DNA from: JAJNNC01 sp038232695
GTDB taxonomy: Bacteria; Bacteroidota; Bacteroidia; Cytophagales; Cyclobacteriaceae
Reading direction: 5' to 3'
DNA: 11,474 nucleotides
NCBI GenBank assembly: GCA_038232695.1
Contig: JBBSNI010000158.1
Coordinates: forward strand, 1-11,474
How positions within the stretch are numbered: position 1 is the stretch's first letter; the number at the start of each line of letters is the position of its first letter. The notes under the pieces were generated by a model. That model saw only the letters and a list, made by a program, of their open reading frames with translations, was not told where the DNA came from and made no database searches. Positions 1 through 5,956 of this stretch are shown here, piece after piece. The position numbers and the translations under genes were made by a program.

Positions 1-2
1 GT

Positions 3-134
3 TTCCGCACCAAAATAAGAGATTTGCCTTTTCTGGCTCATAAAGGAAGATTTTAATTTTTGTCACTGTTAAAGATCAAATTCAAAAACTGCGTTTATCG
101 CTTGTATAGCTAATCTGCGAAATTTGGTGCGGAA
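3..134. repeat. 12-bp inverted repeat pair bracketing the leader of element A
   Basis: TTCCGCACCAAA at 3-14 is the exact reverse complement of TTTGGTGCGGAA at 123-134. Weaker similarity continues inward (an AGATT block follows in both arms). The arms point outward like transposon ends, so this could be a roughly 132-bp MITE-like unit next to the transposase gene. It could equally be a true left end plus an inverted copy in the 5' leader. A read-through transcript from outside could fold the two arms together just upstream of the start codon at 159. Confidence 0.6.
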
Positions 135-211
135 GCCCTATAGGGAAAAGCTAAAACGATGGACATAGAAAAATATATTGCTTATTTGATGAGTAGCCCT
201 ACGGGAAGTAG

Positions 212-225
212 CGGCCGCCGCGCGG
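212..225 (-). repeat. GC-rich mini-insert 1 (14 bp, frameshifting)
   Basis: CGGCCGCCGCGCGG sits between agtag and ttgtgtg. Removing it restores AGT AGT TGT GTG AAG (S-S-C-V-K), the expected start of this transposase. It consists of the palindromes CGGCCG and CCGCGCGG. Its reverse complement differs from mini-insert 7 (2211-2225) only by one missing base. It creates a NotI site at 211-218. Confidence 0.85.
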
Positions 226-552
226 TTGTGTGAAGGCATCGGCGGTGATGGAAGTATCTCATGATGAAGTAAATCGCTTCTTATTGTCAGACAATCATGC
301 GGGTATAGAGCTTTTTGAGGTTGTCAAAGATCACATTGACCTACAGGGAGGCAGTCTGTCAGTAGATGATTCTACGCTGGACAAACCCTACAGCCAGATG
401 GTCAGTACTGAGTTGATCGGCTACTTTTGGTCAGGCAAGCATCATAAAAGCGTCAAGGGCATCTCCTTGATCGTGCTGGTCTACACAATGGCTACGGGCT
501 ATAGCGTACCAGTCAACTACCGGGTGTACCGGCATAGCGAGCAGAAGAGTAA

Positions 553-567
553 CCGGGTCGCCGGGCG
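553..567 (-). repeat. GC-rich mini-insert 2 (15 bp, in frame)
   Basis: CCGGGTCGCCGGGCG (or shifted one base, CGGGTCGCCGGGCGA at 554-568) lies between agagtaa and aaatgac. Without it the codons read AAG AGT AAA AAT GAC TAC (K-S-K-N-D-Y), matching the usual KTKNDYF-type motif of such transposases. The shifted form matches the reverse complement of mini-insert 5 at 13 of 15 positions. Confidence 0.7.
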
Positions 568-689
568 AAATGACTACTTCCAGGAGATGGTTCGGGAAGT
601 ATGGAACCGGGGATTGCATCCGGCGTGGGTCACCGCAGATAGCTGGTATAGCTCTTTGGATAACCTGAAGTTCTTAAGAAACCTGGAAG

Positions 690-704
690 CGGCCGCCGCT
701 GCGG
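690..704 (-). repeat. GC-rich mini-insert 3 (15 bp, in frame)
   Basis: CGGCCGCCGCTGCGG lies between ctggaag and taggtat. It adds a run of five alanines inside LRNLE/VGIYMGLEKNR, where the family has a continuous strand. It is identical to mini-insert 1 apart from one extra T in the second half (CCGCTGCGG against CCGCGCGG). It creates a second NotI site at 689-696. Confidence 0.85.
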
Positions 705-1004
705 TAGGTATTTACATGGGGCTAGAAAAGAATCGTACTGTTTCCTGTCAGCCTTCTGTTTATGAGCAAGTAGGAGAGCTAACTATTCCTCAGGAAGGAC
801 TCTACACCCATCTGAAAGGATTTGGATTTGTACAAGTGTTTCAGACCGTGGCCCAAGACGGCGACGTGAGATACTATATGATTTACCAACCCCAAGATGA
901 TACAGCCCAGCCCACTCTCATTTCCAGAGAAGTCTTTGAGCAAGTGCGCCTACAGCATTGGCACGTAGAGAGCTTTTTCTGATGTATCAAGCAGTGCTGC
1001 CAAT

Positions 1005-1019
1005 CGGACCGCCGAGCGG
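1005..1019 (-). repeat. GC-rich mini-insert 4 (15 bp, in frame)
   Basis: CGGACCGCCGAGCGG lies between tgccaat and ccgaaaag. It adds residues D-R-R-A-A between C-Q-S and E-K-F-F-V-R in the transposase tail. Its layout is CGG-A-CCG followed by CCG-A-GCGG. It differs from the reverse complement of mini-insert 7 at two of 15 positions. Confidence 0.85.
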
Positions 1020-1195
1020 CCGAAAAGTTTTTTGTCAGACAAACCCAAGCGATCAAAACACATCTATTTTGTGTGATCAGGGCTTTTCAAAAGCTGGCTT
1101 CTCTAACTCGTTCCCACTATTTGAACTCTCTCTATGGTTTGAGGCAGTTGTTATTCTTAGAAGCGCAGCGAGAATTTATCAATGACTTTGCGTAA

Positions 1196-1552
1196 CTCCT
1201 ATATCATTCACCGTAATTGACAATAAGTAATAGTACTTATGCTTGTTGACGGATGCAGCTTCTTTTAGTAATTCGTAGACATTAACGTAATAGTCAATCG
1301 CGCCATCTATATCCCCTGTTTTCATACATACTTGAGCCAAGTTAGTACGGCAATGTGCGAAATCTTCCAGATAAGAATCTTTAAGGGCAGTCAATCCTTC
1401 ATATATTCTTTCTGCTGCTTTGAGTTGATCAGTTGCTTTTTTGTAATCCTCGTCTTTTATGTAAATTGCCCCTTGCAGATTATAGGACATGGCTAAATCT
1501 GCTTCATAAAGCTGTCTATTTATTTTGACTAATTCCTCTTTGATCTCTAAAC
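1196..1552 (-). pseudogene. TPR-protein gene fragment truncated at both ends
   Basis: On the minus strand an open frame runs from the edge of the IS5-type element to the edge of element A without a start of its own at the left. It reads LEIKEELVKINRQLYEADLA, then MSYNLQGAIYIKDEDYKKA, and later RTNLAQVCMKTGDIDGAIDY. The helices, with the N-L-A/G-x-x-x-x-x-x-G-D-x-x-x-A pattern, are typical of tetratricopeptide repeats of the longer (TPR_12-like) kind. The frame ends at a stop at 1179 that lies inside element A, just after an interrupted repeat (NDIGVT). Both flanks are lost to mobile elements, so the parent protein, perhaps a TPR signalling or CHAT-type protein, cannot be named. The ATG at 1490 is internal to the repeat domain and unlikely to be a real start. 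Confidence 0.75.
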
Positions 1553-1598
1553 AATAGACCTAATTAGAGAAGTTTTCAGACCGCGCGCGTGGGAGGCA
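1553..1598. repeat. Left end of element B: terminal plus subterminal inverted repeats
   Basis: The terminal repeat is 1553-1567 (AATAGACCTAATTAG). The subterminal block 1583-1598 (GCGCGCGTGGGAGGCA) matches the reverse complement of 2613-2626 (GTGCGCGTGAGGCA) apart from a 2-bp length difference and one substitution. This is probably a transposase binding site. It is GC-rich like the mini-inserts but is explained as part of the element's own end. Confidence 0.75.
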
Positions 1599-2112
1599 TT
1601 TGCAAAAGTAGGCAAAAAGTTTATCATGAAAAGATGGACTATCAAAAGATCAGACACAACCCCAACCAGTTTATCATCTTGACCAGCCTAACGGTAGAAG
1701 AATTTGATGCGTTATTGCCGGTCTTTAAGCGATACTGGATCAAGTACTATCGCTACCATACGCTGGAAGGAAAGAAGCGTAAATGGCCTACTCTCAATGC
1801 GAAAAAGCTGACTAAGACATTACCTACGGTGGCAGATAAGCTGTTCTTTTTGCTAAGTTATCTGAAAAACTACCCCTTGCAAGAGTTCCAGGCGGTTAGC
1901 TTTGATATCTCACAGGGCAACAGTATCCACTGCGGAGTAAGCCAATGGGTAAAAGTATTGCATCCATTGCTACAAGAGAGTCTCAAGGAGCTAGGGGCTT
2001 TGCCGGAACGCCGGGGGGAAGCCGTAGCCTCTGTGCTGGCTAAGTACGATGGGGAAGCCTTCACCATGGATGCGGCAGAACGTGCCGTAGAGCGTTCACA
2101 AGATGATGATAC

Positions 2113-2127
2113 TCGCGCGGCGAACCG
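2113..2127 (+). repeat. GC-rich mini-insert 5 (15 bp, in frame)
   Basis: TCGCGCGGCGAACCG lies between gatac and tcagcaag. Removing it restores D-D-T-Q-Q-D-H-Y. It is nearly identical to mini-insert 7 (differences at two of 15 positions), and both sit before the same tcagca target context. Confidence 0.88.
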
Positions 2128-2145
2128 TCAGCAAGATCACTATAG

Positions 2146-2159
2146 CCGCCGGGGCCCGG
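2146..2159 (+). repeat. GC-rich mini-insert 6 (14 bp, frameshifting, most divergent)
   Basis: CCGCCGGGGCCCGG lies between actatag and tggcaaac. Removing it restores TAT AGT GGC AAA CAA AAA GAC CAC and the frame. Composition and length fit the family, but the base order aligns only partly with the other copies, so its orientation is uncertain and it may be a rearranged copy. Confidence 0.7.
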
Positions 2160-2210
2160 TGGCAAACAAAAAGACCACACCGTCAAGAACAACTTGATGT
2201 GCCGGGATAA

Positions 2211-2225
2211 CCGCGCGGCGGACCG
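2211..2225 (+). repeat. GC-rich mini-insert 7 (15 bp, in frame)
   Basis: CCGCGCGGCGGACCG lies between gataa and tcagcag. Removing it restores D-N-Q-Q-I-V-Y-L-S-E. It is the best single representative of the family: CCGCGCGG is a perfect palindrome and CGGACCG is a near-palindrome. Confidence 0.88.
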
Positions 2226-2612
2226 TCAGCAGATCGTTTATCTGAGTGAGACTTACGAAGGGCGAGTACAGGACAAAAAGATCGCTGACCAGCAGGACTG
2301 CCAGTTTCCTGAAAACAGCCGCCTTCGTCTGGACTTAGGCTACTTGGGTTATCATCCCGAAGGGGTCATCACCCTGCTACCAGTCAAGAAGCCCTACCAG
2401 GGTGAACTCACCGAGCAGCAAAAGAAGTTTAACCAGTGGGTGAGCAAGTATCGCGTGGTGGTAGAGCATGCCATCAGCGGAGTGAAACGCTGCCGAATTG
2501 TCAAAGAGCGTTGTCGCAATTTTGCCGCTGACTTCCGCGATCAGGTGATGCTCATCTGCACGGGTTTGCACAACTTCCGGGTCAGCAGTCCACAGCGAGG
2601 CTACGGCTAGCG

Positions 2613-2659
2613 TGCCTCACGCGCACGATACTAACAATTATTTCCTAATTAGGTCTATT
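2613..2659. repeat. Right end of element B: terminal plus subterminal inverted repeats
   Basis: The terminal repeat at 2645-2659 (CTAATTAGGTCTATT) and the subterminal block at 2613-2626 (TGCCTCACGCGCAC) mirror the left end. They lie directly after the transposase stop at 2608-2610. The 88 bp that follow, up to 2747, hold no recognisable gene. Confidence 0.75.
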
Positions 2660-2747
2660 ATAGGGAAATCCAATTTTCTTAGCAAAAAAGATTTTTCAAC
2701 GGGTATGGAAACGCCCTTGTAAACCCTTATGTTCCGCCTTCTGTTTT

Positions 2748-2969
2748 TTAATTCAAATGCCGCTCGGTTCGGGAAGTAAGGAAGCTTCTGGAAAAGGGCG
2801 TCGTTATTTTCTTCTTCCGGGCTTCTTCTACCTTGCGGTAGCGGGCCAGTTGGACCTCCATTTCTTCCAAAAAGGTTTTGATGCGGCTGATCTGTTCTGC
2901 CAGCGATTTATTGTATTCTTTGAGCGTATCTACCAGATTGGCTTGTTTGTCGTTTTTCATGTTACTCAT
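2748..2969 (-). CDS. Small coiled-coil protein, function unknown
   Basis: The product is 73 residues starting MSNMKNDKQANLVDTLKEYN; Met4 at 2960 is an alternative start, and no clear Shine-Dalgarno distinguishes them. Residues about 10-52 have heptad spacing with regular hydrophobic positions (LVDTLKEYNKSLAEQISRI and then FLEEMEVQLARYRKVEEA) followed by a basic KKK stretch, so it is probably an alpha-helical coiled coil. There is no signal peptide or membrane segment. I do not recognise a family. The last residues (TSRTERHLN) include codons from a GC-rich patch at 2760-2771 that resembles the IS mini-inserts, so the tail may have been altered. The opposite strand is also open here, but this frame has the more protein-like sequence. 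Confidence 0.6.
   Translation of the reverse strand: MSNMKNDKQANLVDTLKEYNKSLAEQISRIKTFLEEMEVQLARYRKVEEARKKKITTPFSRSFLTSRTERHLN
2760..2771 (+). repeat. Possible short copy of the GC-rich mini-insert
   Basis: CCGCTCGGTTCG lies near the 3' end of the small coiled-coil gene. Its reverse complement, CGAACCGAGCGG, matches mini-insert 4 with an internal CCG removed (11 of 12 positions). Its length is a multiple of three, and deleting it would leave L-T-S-H-L-N-stop. The similarity is short and could be chance. Confidence 0.35.
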
Positions 2970-3290
2970 ATGATAAAGGTAGTGATGTAATAAAATAGTA
3001 ATTTTTAAAGATAATACTTAATTATTATATTTAACAGGGATTCGGAAAAAAAGTTTTTCCCACCGGGCTAATGGCTCTGTTCTATTCTTCTTCCAGACCC
3101 ACTATGCACCGTTTTTTTGCTACATTGCCGTTTTGAACAGAAAAAATACTTAGGGTTCATATGTTAGTTTCCTTATCCATCAGTCTGGCGATGATGCATC
3201 AATGGGCGACAAATGGCAATAAATTACTTGCAAATGTGAGGTGCTTTTTTGATCTTAAACGTCATTTTGGGCCCAAAAAATAAGGATTTT
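2970..3290. other. Divergent intergenic region, about 320 bp, AT-rich
   Basis: This region separates the small coiled-coil gene (-) from the YdeI-like gene (+) and must hold promoters for both. I see A/T tracts around 3000-3035, a short stem at 3044-3060 (GGAAAAA paired with TTTTTCC), and a 14-bp palindrome next to the right-hand start. A 40-codon frame from about 3160 lacks protein-like features and is not called. I found no convincing promoter pair. Confidence 0.5.
3265..3278. promoter_or_regulatory. Perfect 14-bp palindrome upstream of the YdeI-like gene
   Basis: TTTTGGGCCCAAAA is a perfect palindrome ending 12 bp before ATG 3291. It could be a repressor operator over the transcription start or a small hairpin at the ribosome site. 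Nothing in the sequence identifies a regulator. Confidence 0.4.
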
Positions 3291-3878
3291 ATGGAAAAAG
3301 ACGGCGTCCAGACGTTTTATGCCAAAGACCGCGCAGCCTGGCGGCAATGGCTGGAAGAAAACCACGAAGGTTCACAAAGCGTATGGCTTATTATCTATAA
3401 AAAGAAAGGTGATACACCCAGTGTCTACTACCCTGAAGCGGTGGATGAAGCGCTCTGTTTCGGATGGATAGACAGCAAAGCCAACAAGCGGGATGCGGAT
3501 AGCTACTTCCAGTTTTTCTCCAAACGCAACCCCAAAAGCAAATGGAGCCGCGTCAACAAGCAGAAAGTAGAGAAACTCATGGCGGCAAACCTGATGGCGG
3601 AAGCAGGACTGAAAGCGATAGAGACAGCCCGGCTGAACGGTGCCTGGACTGCGCTGGATGCCGTAGAAGACTTACAGATACCGGAAGAGATGCGGCAAGC
3701 TTTGGATACTAACCCAACCGCCCAACAGCATTACGAGGCGTTTCCGCGCTCAGTCAAACGGGGTATCCTGGAGTGGATACTGAATGCCAAACGCCCGGAG
3801 ACACGACAAAAACGGATTGGCGAGACGGTAGCTAAAGCAGAGAAGAACATACGGGCAAATCAGTACCGGCAGGGCTGA
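3291..3878 (+). CDS. YdeI/OmpD-associated family protein
   Basis: The product is 195 residues. I chose ATG 3291 (MEKDGVQTFYAKDRAAWRQW), because the family normally begins with a short lead into the F-x-A-x-D/R-x-x-W-R-x-W-L motif; the in-frame upstream start at 3249 adds 14 residues with no family resemblance. TAAGGA lies about 7 bp upstream. Conserved blocks visible are FGWIDSK (57-63) and FSKRNPKSKWSRVN (76-89), then a C-terminal helix region with FPRSVKRGILEWILNAKRPE and ETRQKRIGETV. Members are cytosolic proteins of 190-200 residues; some are annotated as bacteriocin-protection proteins, but the biochemical role is poorly defined. It stands alone, convergent with the operon to its right, from which a terminator separates it. 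Confidence 0.9.
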   Translation: MEKDGVQTFYAKDRAAWRQWLEENHEGSQSVWLIIYKKKGDTPSVYYPEAVDEALCFGWIDSKANKRDADSYFQFFSKRNPKSKWSRVNKQKVEKLMAANLMAEAGLKAIETARLNGAWTALDAVEDLQIPEEMRQALDTNPTAQQHYEAFPRSVKRGILEWILNAKRPETRQKRIGETVAKAEKNIRANQYRQG

Positions 3879-3916
3879 CGGTCAGGCAGGTACATGGTAA
3901 AGTTTGTCGAATGTAA

Positions 3917-3980
3917 AAGGTGTTACAGTGTTCATCCTTTTTCAGACATTAACACCATAACACCTTAACACCTTTTTTTT
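3917..3980. terminator. Inverted-repeat terminator between convergent genes
   Basis: AAGGTGTTACAGTGTT (3917-3932) pairs with AACACCATAACACCTT (3951-3966) at 14 of 16 positions across an 18-base loop. A second AACACC copy and a run of eight T (3973-3980) follow. It should end the YdeI-like transcript on the plus strand. It lies immediately after the stop of the minus-strand operon as well, so it may act in both directions, although the T-run favours the plus strand. Confidence 0.75.
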
Positions 3981-5952
3981 AAATCTTCTTGCCCTGCTTC
4001 ATGACCAGTACCACCTTGTTGAAGTCGGCGGCGGCGTTGACCACTTTTCTGAAATCTTCAAACCTTTCGAGAGGAAAAAATATTTCATGATACGCCTCGA
4101 TGACATTGATCTGGAGCACCCTGCCTTCCAGGGTATAATCAGACTTGAAAGAATAGACTATTTTTCCTTCATGCATGGCTTCCGCTTCAATGACAATGTC
4201 TTTGAGATTCTGCACTTCATAAGCGTCCGGCAGGGTCACGCGGATGGTGCGCACATAGCTTCTGTTGTACTCATTCTCCACCGGCAACATGCGCTTTTCT
4301 TCCTGGTAAAGCTCTGATTGCGGTCCGATCAGTTCGCCGGCTTTAAAAAGGAGCGCCGACCCGGCACGCTCCACAAAGGCGGAGGTTTTGAACGTGCTGT
4401 TCAGCGTCAATGGCTCCTGATAGGTTTTGAAATCAAATTGAGTTTTGGCAAATGTAAGGTCCTGAATGTCTGCATCCTGCCCCATAAATTTGACCAGGCT
4501 TTTCATCATTTCTTCCCGCTTGTCCGCTTCCAGCAAAGGCAGCACCGCTTTGATATAAGAAGCCTGGTAGCCTTTGAAACTTCTGTCCATGCGGATGGCA
4601 TTAGCCGTCAGATCCTGATCAAAATCAACCGTGATGTCCATATTGTCAAAATTGTCTTCTGCTTTTGCCGGGGCAATGTAGCGTATCTCCGAAACAGGAT
4701 ACGCATAATCTCTGACCTTCATCGTCCTGACAAACAAACCATGATTGGCGGTAAGTTCGGCGGGAGCCATTTCCAGCCGGAGGTGGCTGTGGTAAGGCGC
4801 GATGTATTTGTCTTCTTTGGGCAGGTAAATCAGGTATTCGTCCAGGTAGTTGTAAGACTCAAAAGAGCCGTCCATTTTTACATCGCCCCGGTTGTTGGTC
4901 AGCACCAGTTCTATCGGCAGATCGGCTTTCTCCAGCAGGGCGACCATCAGGCGGGTGATGCCGTATTTGCTGCTAAAACGGTTTTTGTATATAAAGTCAA
5001 TGCTGTAGTTGTTGCTGGACCTGTTTTCGTCTATATAAAATTTCGTTTTGACATAATCCTCAATAGCCGCTGCCTTCAAAAACGGGGTGTTGTATTGCTC
5101 TACGTGGATAGCTTTGAGTATTTTGTCTACCTTTTTCAATTCCTGCTTTTCCAGGTTATGCATCTGCGCATAGATGTTTTGCCCGGCAGCCTCCCAGGTA
5201 AACAGGCGCACGTTGCCCTTCACACTGTTGTAGGCCAGCTTGAACTCTACCCTTTGCCGGTTGTCGTTGTAGGCAGAGAAATGTTCAGGCTTCAGGGAAG
5301 GTATATCCTGCCCTACCCCGGTATACACATTTTTATCCTTGATCTGATCATTTTTAATTACCCCGGCAAATCCATTGTAGCTTTTAAACTCAAACTGCAG
5401 GTTGGTGGGCCCAATGAGCTTAAAGCTGGCTTTTTTGGTAGGACGCTGAAACTGGAAATACTCCCGTCCGAAGTAGCTGGGCGCCATCTTGCTGGTATAA
5501 TAGTACTCGATGATGCTGCCCGTTTGTGCCCCATCTATGGCAAATATCTTGTATCCGCTACCTACTTCTTCATCTTCTACCTCTTTGATGTCGCTTTTGT
5601 TGAGTTCTACCACCCTGCCATCAGGATTGATCGTGCGGGCGTGTACCTCTACCAGTTCGAGTACCCGGTTCATAGAGATGTAGATGCGGTTGTTAGAAGC
5701 CACCGCCTCATCCGTATTGACCCGCACCATCTCGTGCCTGGTGAAATAGAGCGTCGGACTGTTGATGTCTTCATAGGAGTACTCATACTGAATGTGCCTG
5801 TAGAGCTGCACCTCCGGTTGTGAGGCTTCGCCGGGTTTCAGCTTTGCTTTGGCTGGTGTTGTTTCCCAGCTATAATGCTCGTAAGACTGGGCACAGGTAT
5901 CCAAAGACCAGGTGATACATAAAAGGGCTGATAAAAGTAAAGGATATTTCAT
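3979..5952 (-). CDS. Exported DUF3857 protein with degenerate transglutaminase-like domain
   Basis: The product is 657 residues. I start it at ATG 5952 (MKYPLLLSALLCITWSLDTC); the longer frame from 6003 overlaps the previous gene and would bury the signal peptide. Cleavage is likely after CAQ, near residue 22. The architecture is an N-terminal DUF3857 beta domain (about 40-260), a transglutaminase-like core (about 290-430) and a C-terminal DUF3858-like beta domain. The core has lost its catalytic triad: where an active paralog has G-D-C-K-D this protein has K-Y-G-I-T-R, where it has D-N-H-M-I it has L-D-E-Y-L-I, and where it has F-L-D-A-T it has I-A-P-Y-H. It is therefore a likely pseudoenzyme acting by binding or as a partner. 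Its start lies 4 bp after the stop of the upstream paralog, which suggests translational coupling. It is the only intact gene of the operon and probably acts in the periplasm. Confidence 0.88.
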   Translation of the reverse strand: MKYPLLLSALLCITWSLDTCAQSYEHYSWETTPAKAKLKPGEASQPEVQLYRHIQYEYSYEDINSPTLYFTRHEMVRVNTDEAVASNNRIYISMNRVLELVEVHARTINPDGRVVELNKSDIKEVEDEEVGSGYKIFAIDGAQTGSIIEYYYTSKMAPSYFGREYFQFQRPTKKASFKLIGPTNLQFEFKSYNGFAGVIKNDQIKDKNVYTGVGQDIPSLKPEHFSAYNDNRQRVEFKLAYNSVKGNVRLFTWEAAGQNIYAQMHNLEKQELKKVDKILKAIHVEQYNTPFLKAAAIEDYVKTKFYIDENRSSNNYSIDFIYKNRFSSKYGITRLMVALLEKADLPIELVLTNNRGDVKMDGSFESYNYLDEYLIYLPKEDKYIAPYHSHLRLEMAPAELTANHGLFVRTMKVRDYAYPVSEIRYIAPAKAEDNFDNMDITVDFDQDLTANAIRMDRSFKGYQASYIKAVLPLLEADKREEMMKSLVKFMGQDADIQDLTFAKTQFDFKTYQEPLTLNSTFKTSAFVERAGSALLFKAGELIGPQSELYQEEKRMLPVENEYNRSYVRTIRVTLPDAYEVQNLKDIVIEAEAMHEGKIVYSFKSDYTLEGRVLQINVIEAYHEIFFPLERFEDFRKVVNAAADFNKVVLVMKQGKKI

Positions 5953-5956
5953 AGGA

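Larger units (their letters stand above)
1..1195 (+). mobile_element. Degenerate IS701/IS4-type insertion sequence (element A), right end missing
   Basis: This stretch holds a broken DDE transposase gene (159-1195) preceded by a leader with an inverted-repeat pair (3-14 and 123-134). Position 3, almost at the window edge, may be the left terminus. No matching terminal repeat follows the transposase stop at 1195. Instead the sequence passes straight into a TPR-protein fragment on the other strand, so the right terminus is probably deleted. Four short GC-rich insertions of a shared family interrupt the gene. The element is almost certainly unable to move by itself. The left boundary is uncertain because the window starts here. 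Confidence 0.65.
159..1195 (+). pseudogene. IS701/IS4-type DDE transposase, frameshifted and with a nonsense codon
   Basis: The natural start is ATG 159 (AGGGA at 142-146 may be a ribosome site), reading MDIEKYIAYLMSSPTGSS. A 14-bp GC-rich insertion at 212-225 then shifts the frame and stops at 231. From 230 the correct frame runs on to a TGA at 980-982 and, past it in the same frame, to TAA 1193-1195. Catalytic candidates are the Asp in VDDSTLDKPYS, the Asp in VTADSWYSS and the Glu in HWHVESFF. The TGA falls directly after that last motif, where the family usually has Arg, so CGA to TGA is likely. The tail after the TGA (KFFVRQTQAIKTHLF and onward) is a normal transposase C-terminus. Three in-frame 15-bp insertions add five residues each at 553, 690 and 1005. 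With all insertions removed and the TGA read as Arg the protein would be about 325 residues. The subfamily assignment is from memory of Bacteroidota transposases. Confidence 0.85.
1634..2610 (+). pseudogene. IS5-type (DDE_Tnp_4) transposase, frameshifted by a 14-bp insertion
   Basis: The preferred start is ATG 1634 (MDYQKIRHNPNQF), since the longer GTG-initiated frame from 1589 begins inside the subterminal repeat. The N-terminus has a helix-turn-helix region (SFDISQGNSIHCGVSQWV). Catalytic residues are Asp in TMDAAERAVERSQDD, Asp in LRLDLGYLGYHPEG and Glu in VVEHAISGVKRCRIVKERC. The first reading frame ends at 2197 because a 14-bp GC-rich insert (2146-2159) shifts it. Deleting the insert gives Y-S-G-K-Q-K-D-H-T-V-K-N-N, the expected motif, and joins it to the downstream part (2194-2610). 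Two further 15-bp inserts at 2113 and 2211 add R-A-A-N-R and R-A-A-D-R in frame. The repaired protein would be about 310 residues, normal for the family. Confidence 0.87.
1553..2659 (+). mobile_element. IS5-type insertion sequence (element B), complete ends
   Basis: The element is about 1.1 kb, the usual size for IS5-family elements with a DDE_Tnp_4 transposase. AATAGACCTAATTAG at 1553-1567 is repeated inverted at 2645-2659, and a second inverted block lies about 15 bp further in. If the true ends are GACC...GGTC (1557-2655), the flanking bases are TA on both sides, fitting a TA target duplication. It lies beside a TPR-protein fragment. Its transposase is broken by a 14-bp insertion, so it is not autonomous here unless helped in trans; the ends look intact. 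Confidence 0.88.

Noticed and set aside
431..619. Minus-strand frame inside transposase A
   Set aside because: Shadow of the transposase reading frame with no protein-like features.
1581..1594. GC-rich CCGCGCGCGTGGGA considered as another mini-insert
   Set aside because: It is mirrored by 2613-2626 at the other end of the IS5-type element, so it is better explained as a subterminal inverted repeat.
4026..4036. GGCGGCGGCG run near the end of the degenerate transglutaminase gene
   Set aside because: It encodes an ordinary A-A-A in VNAAADFNKV and aligns poorly with the insert family.
4318..5823. 501-codon open frame on the plus strand
   Set aside because: It is antisense to the DUF3857 gene, and its composition (many F, V, H, R) is that of a complement-strand shadow; the minus frame has a signal peptide and recognisable domains.
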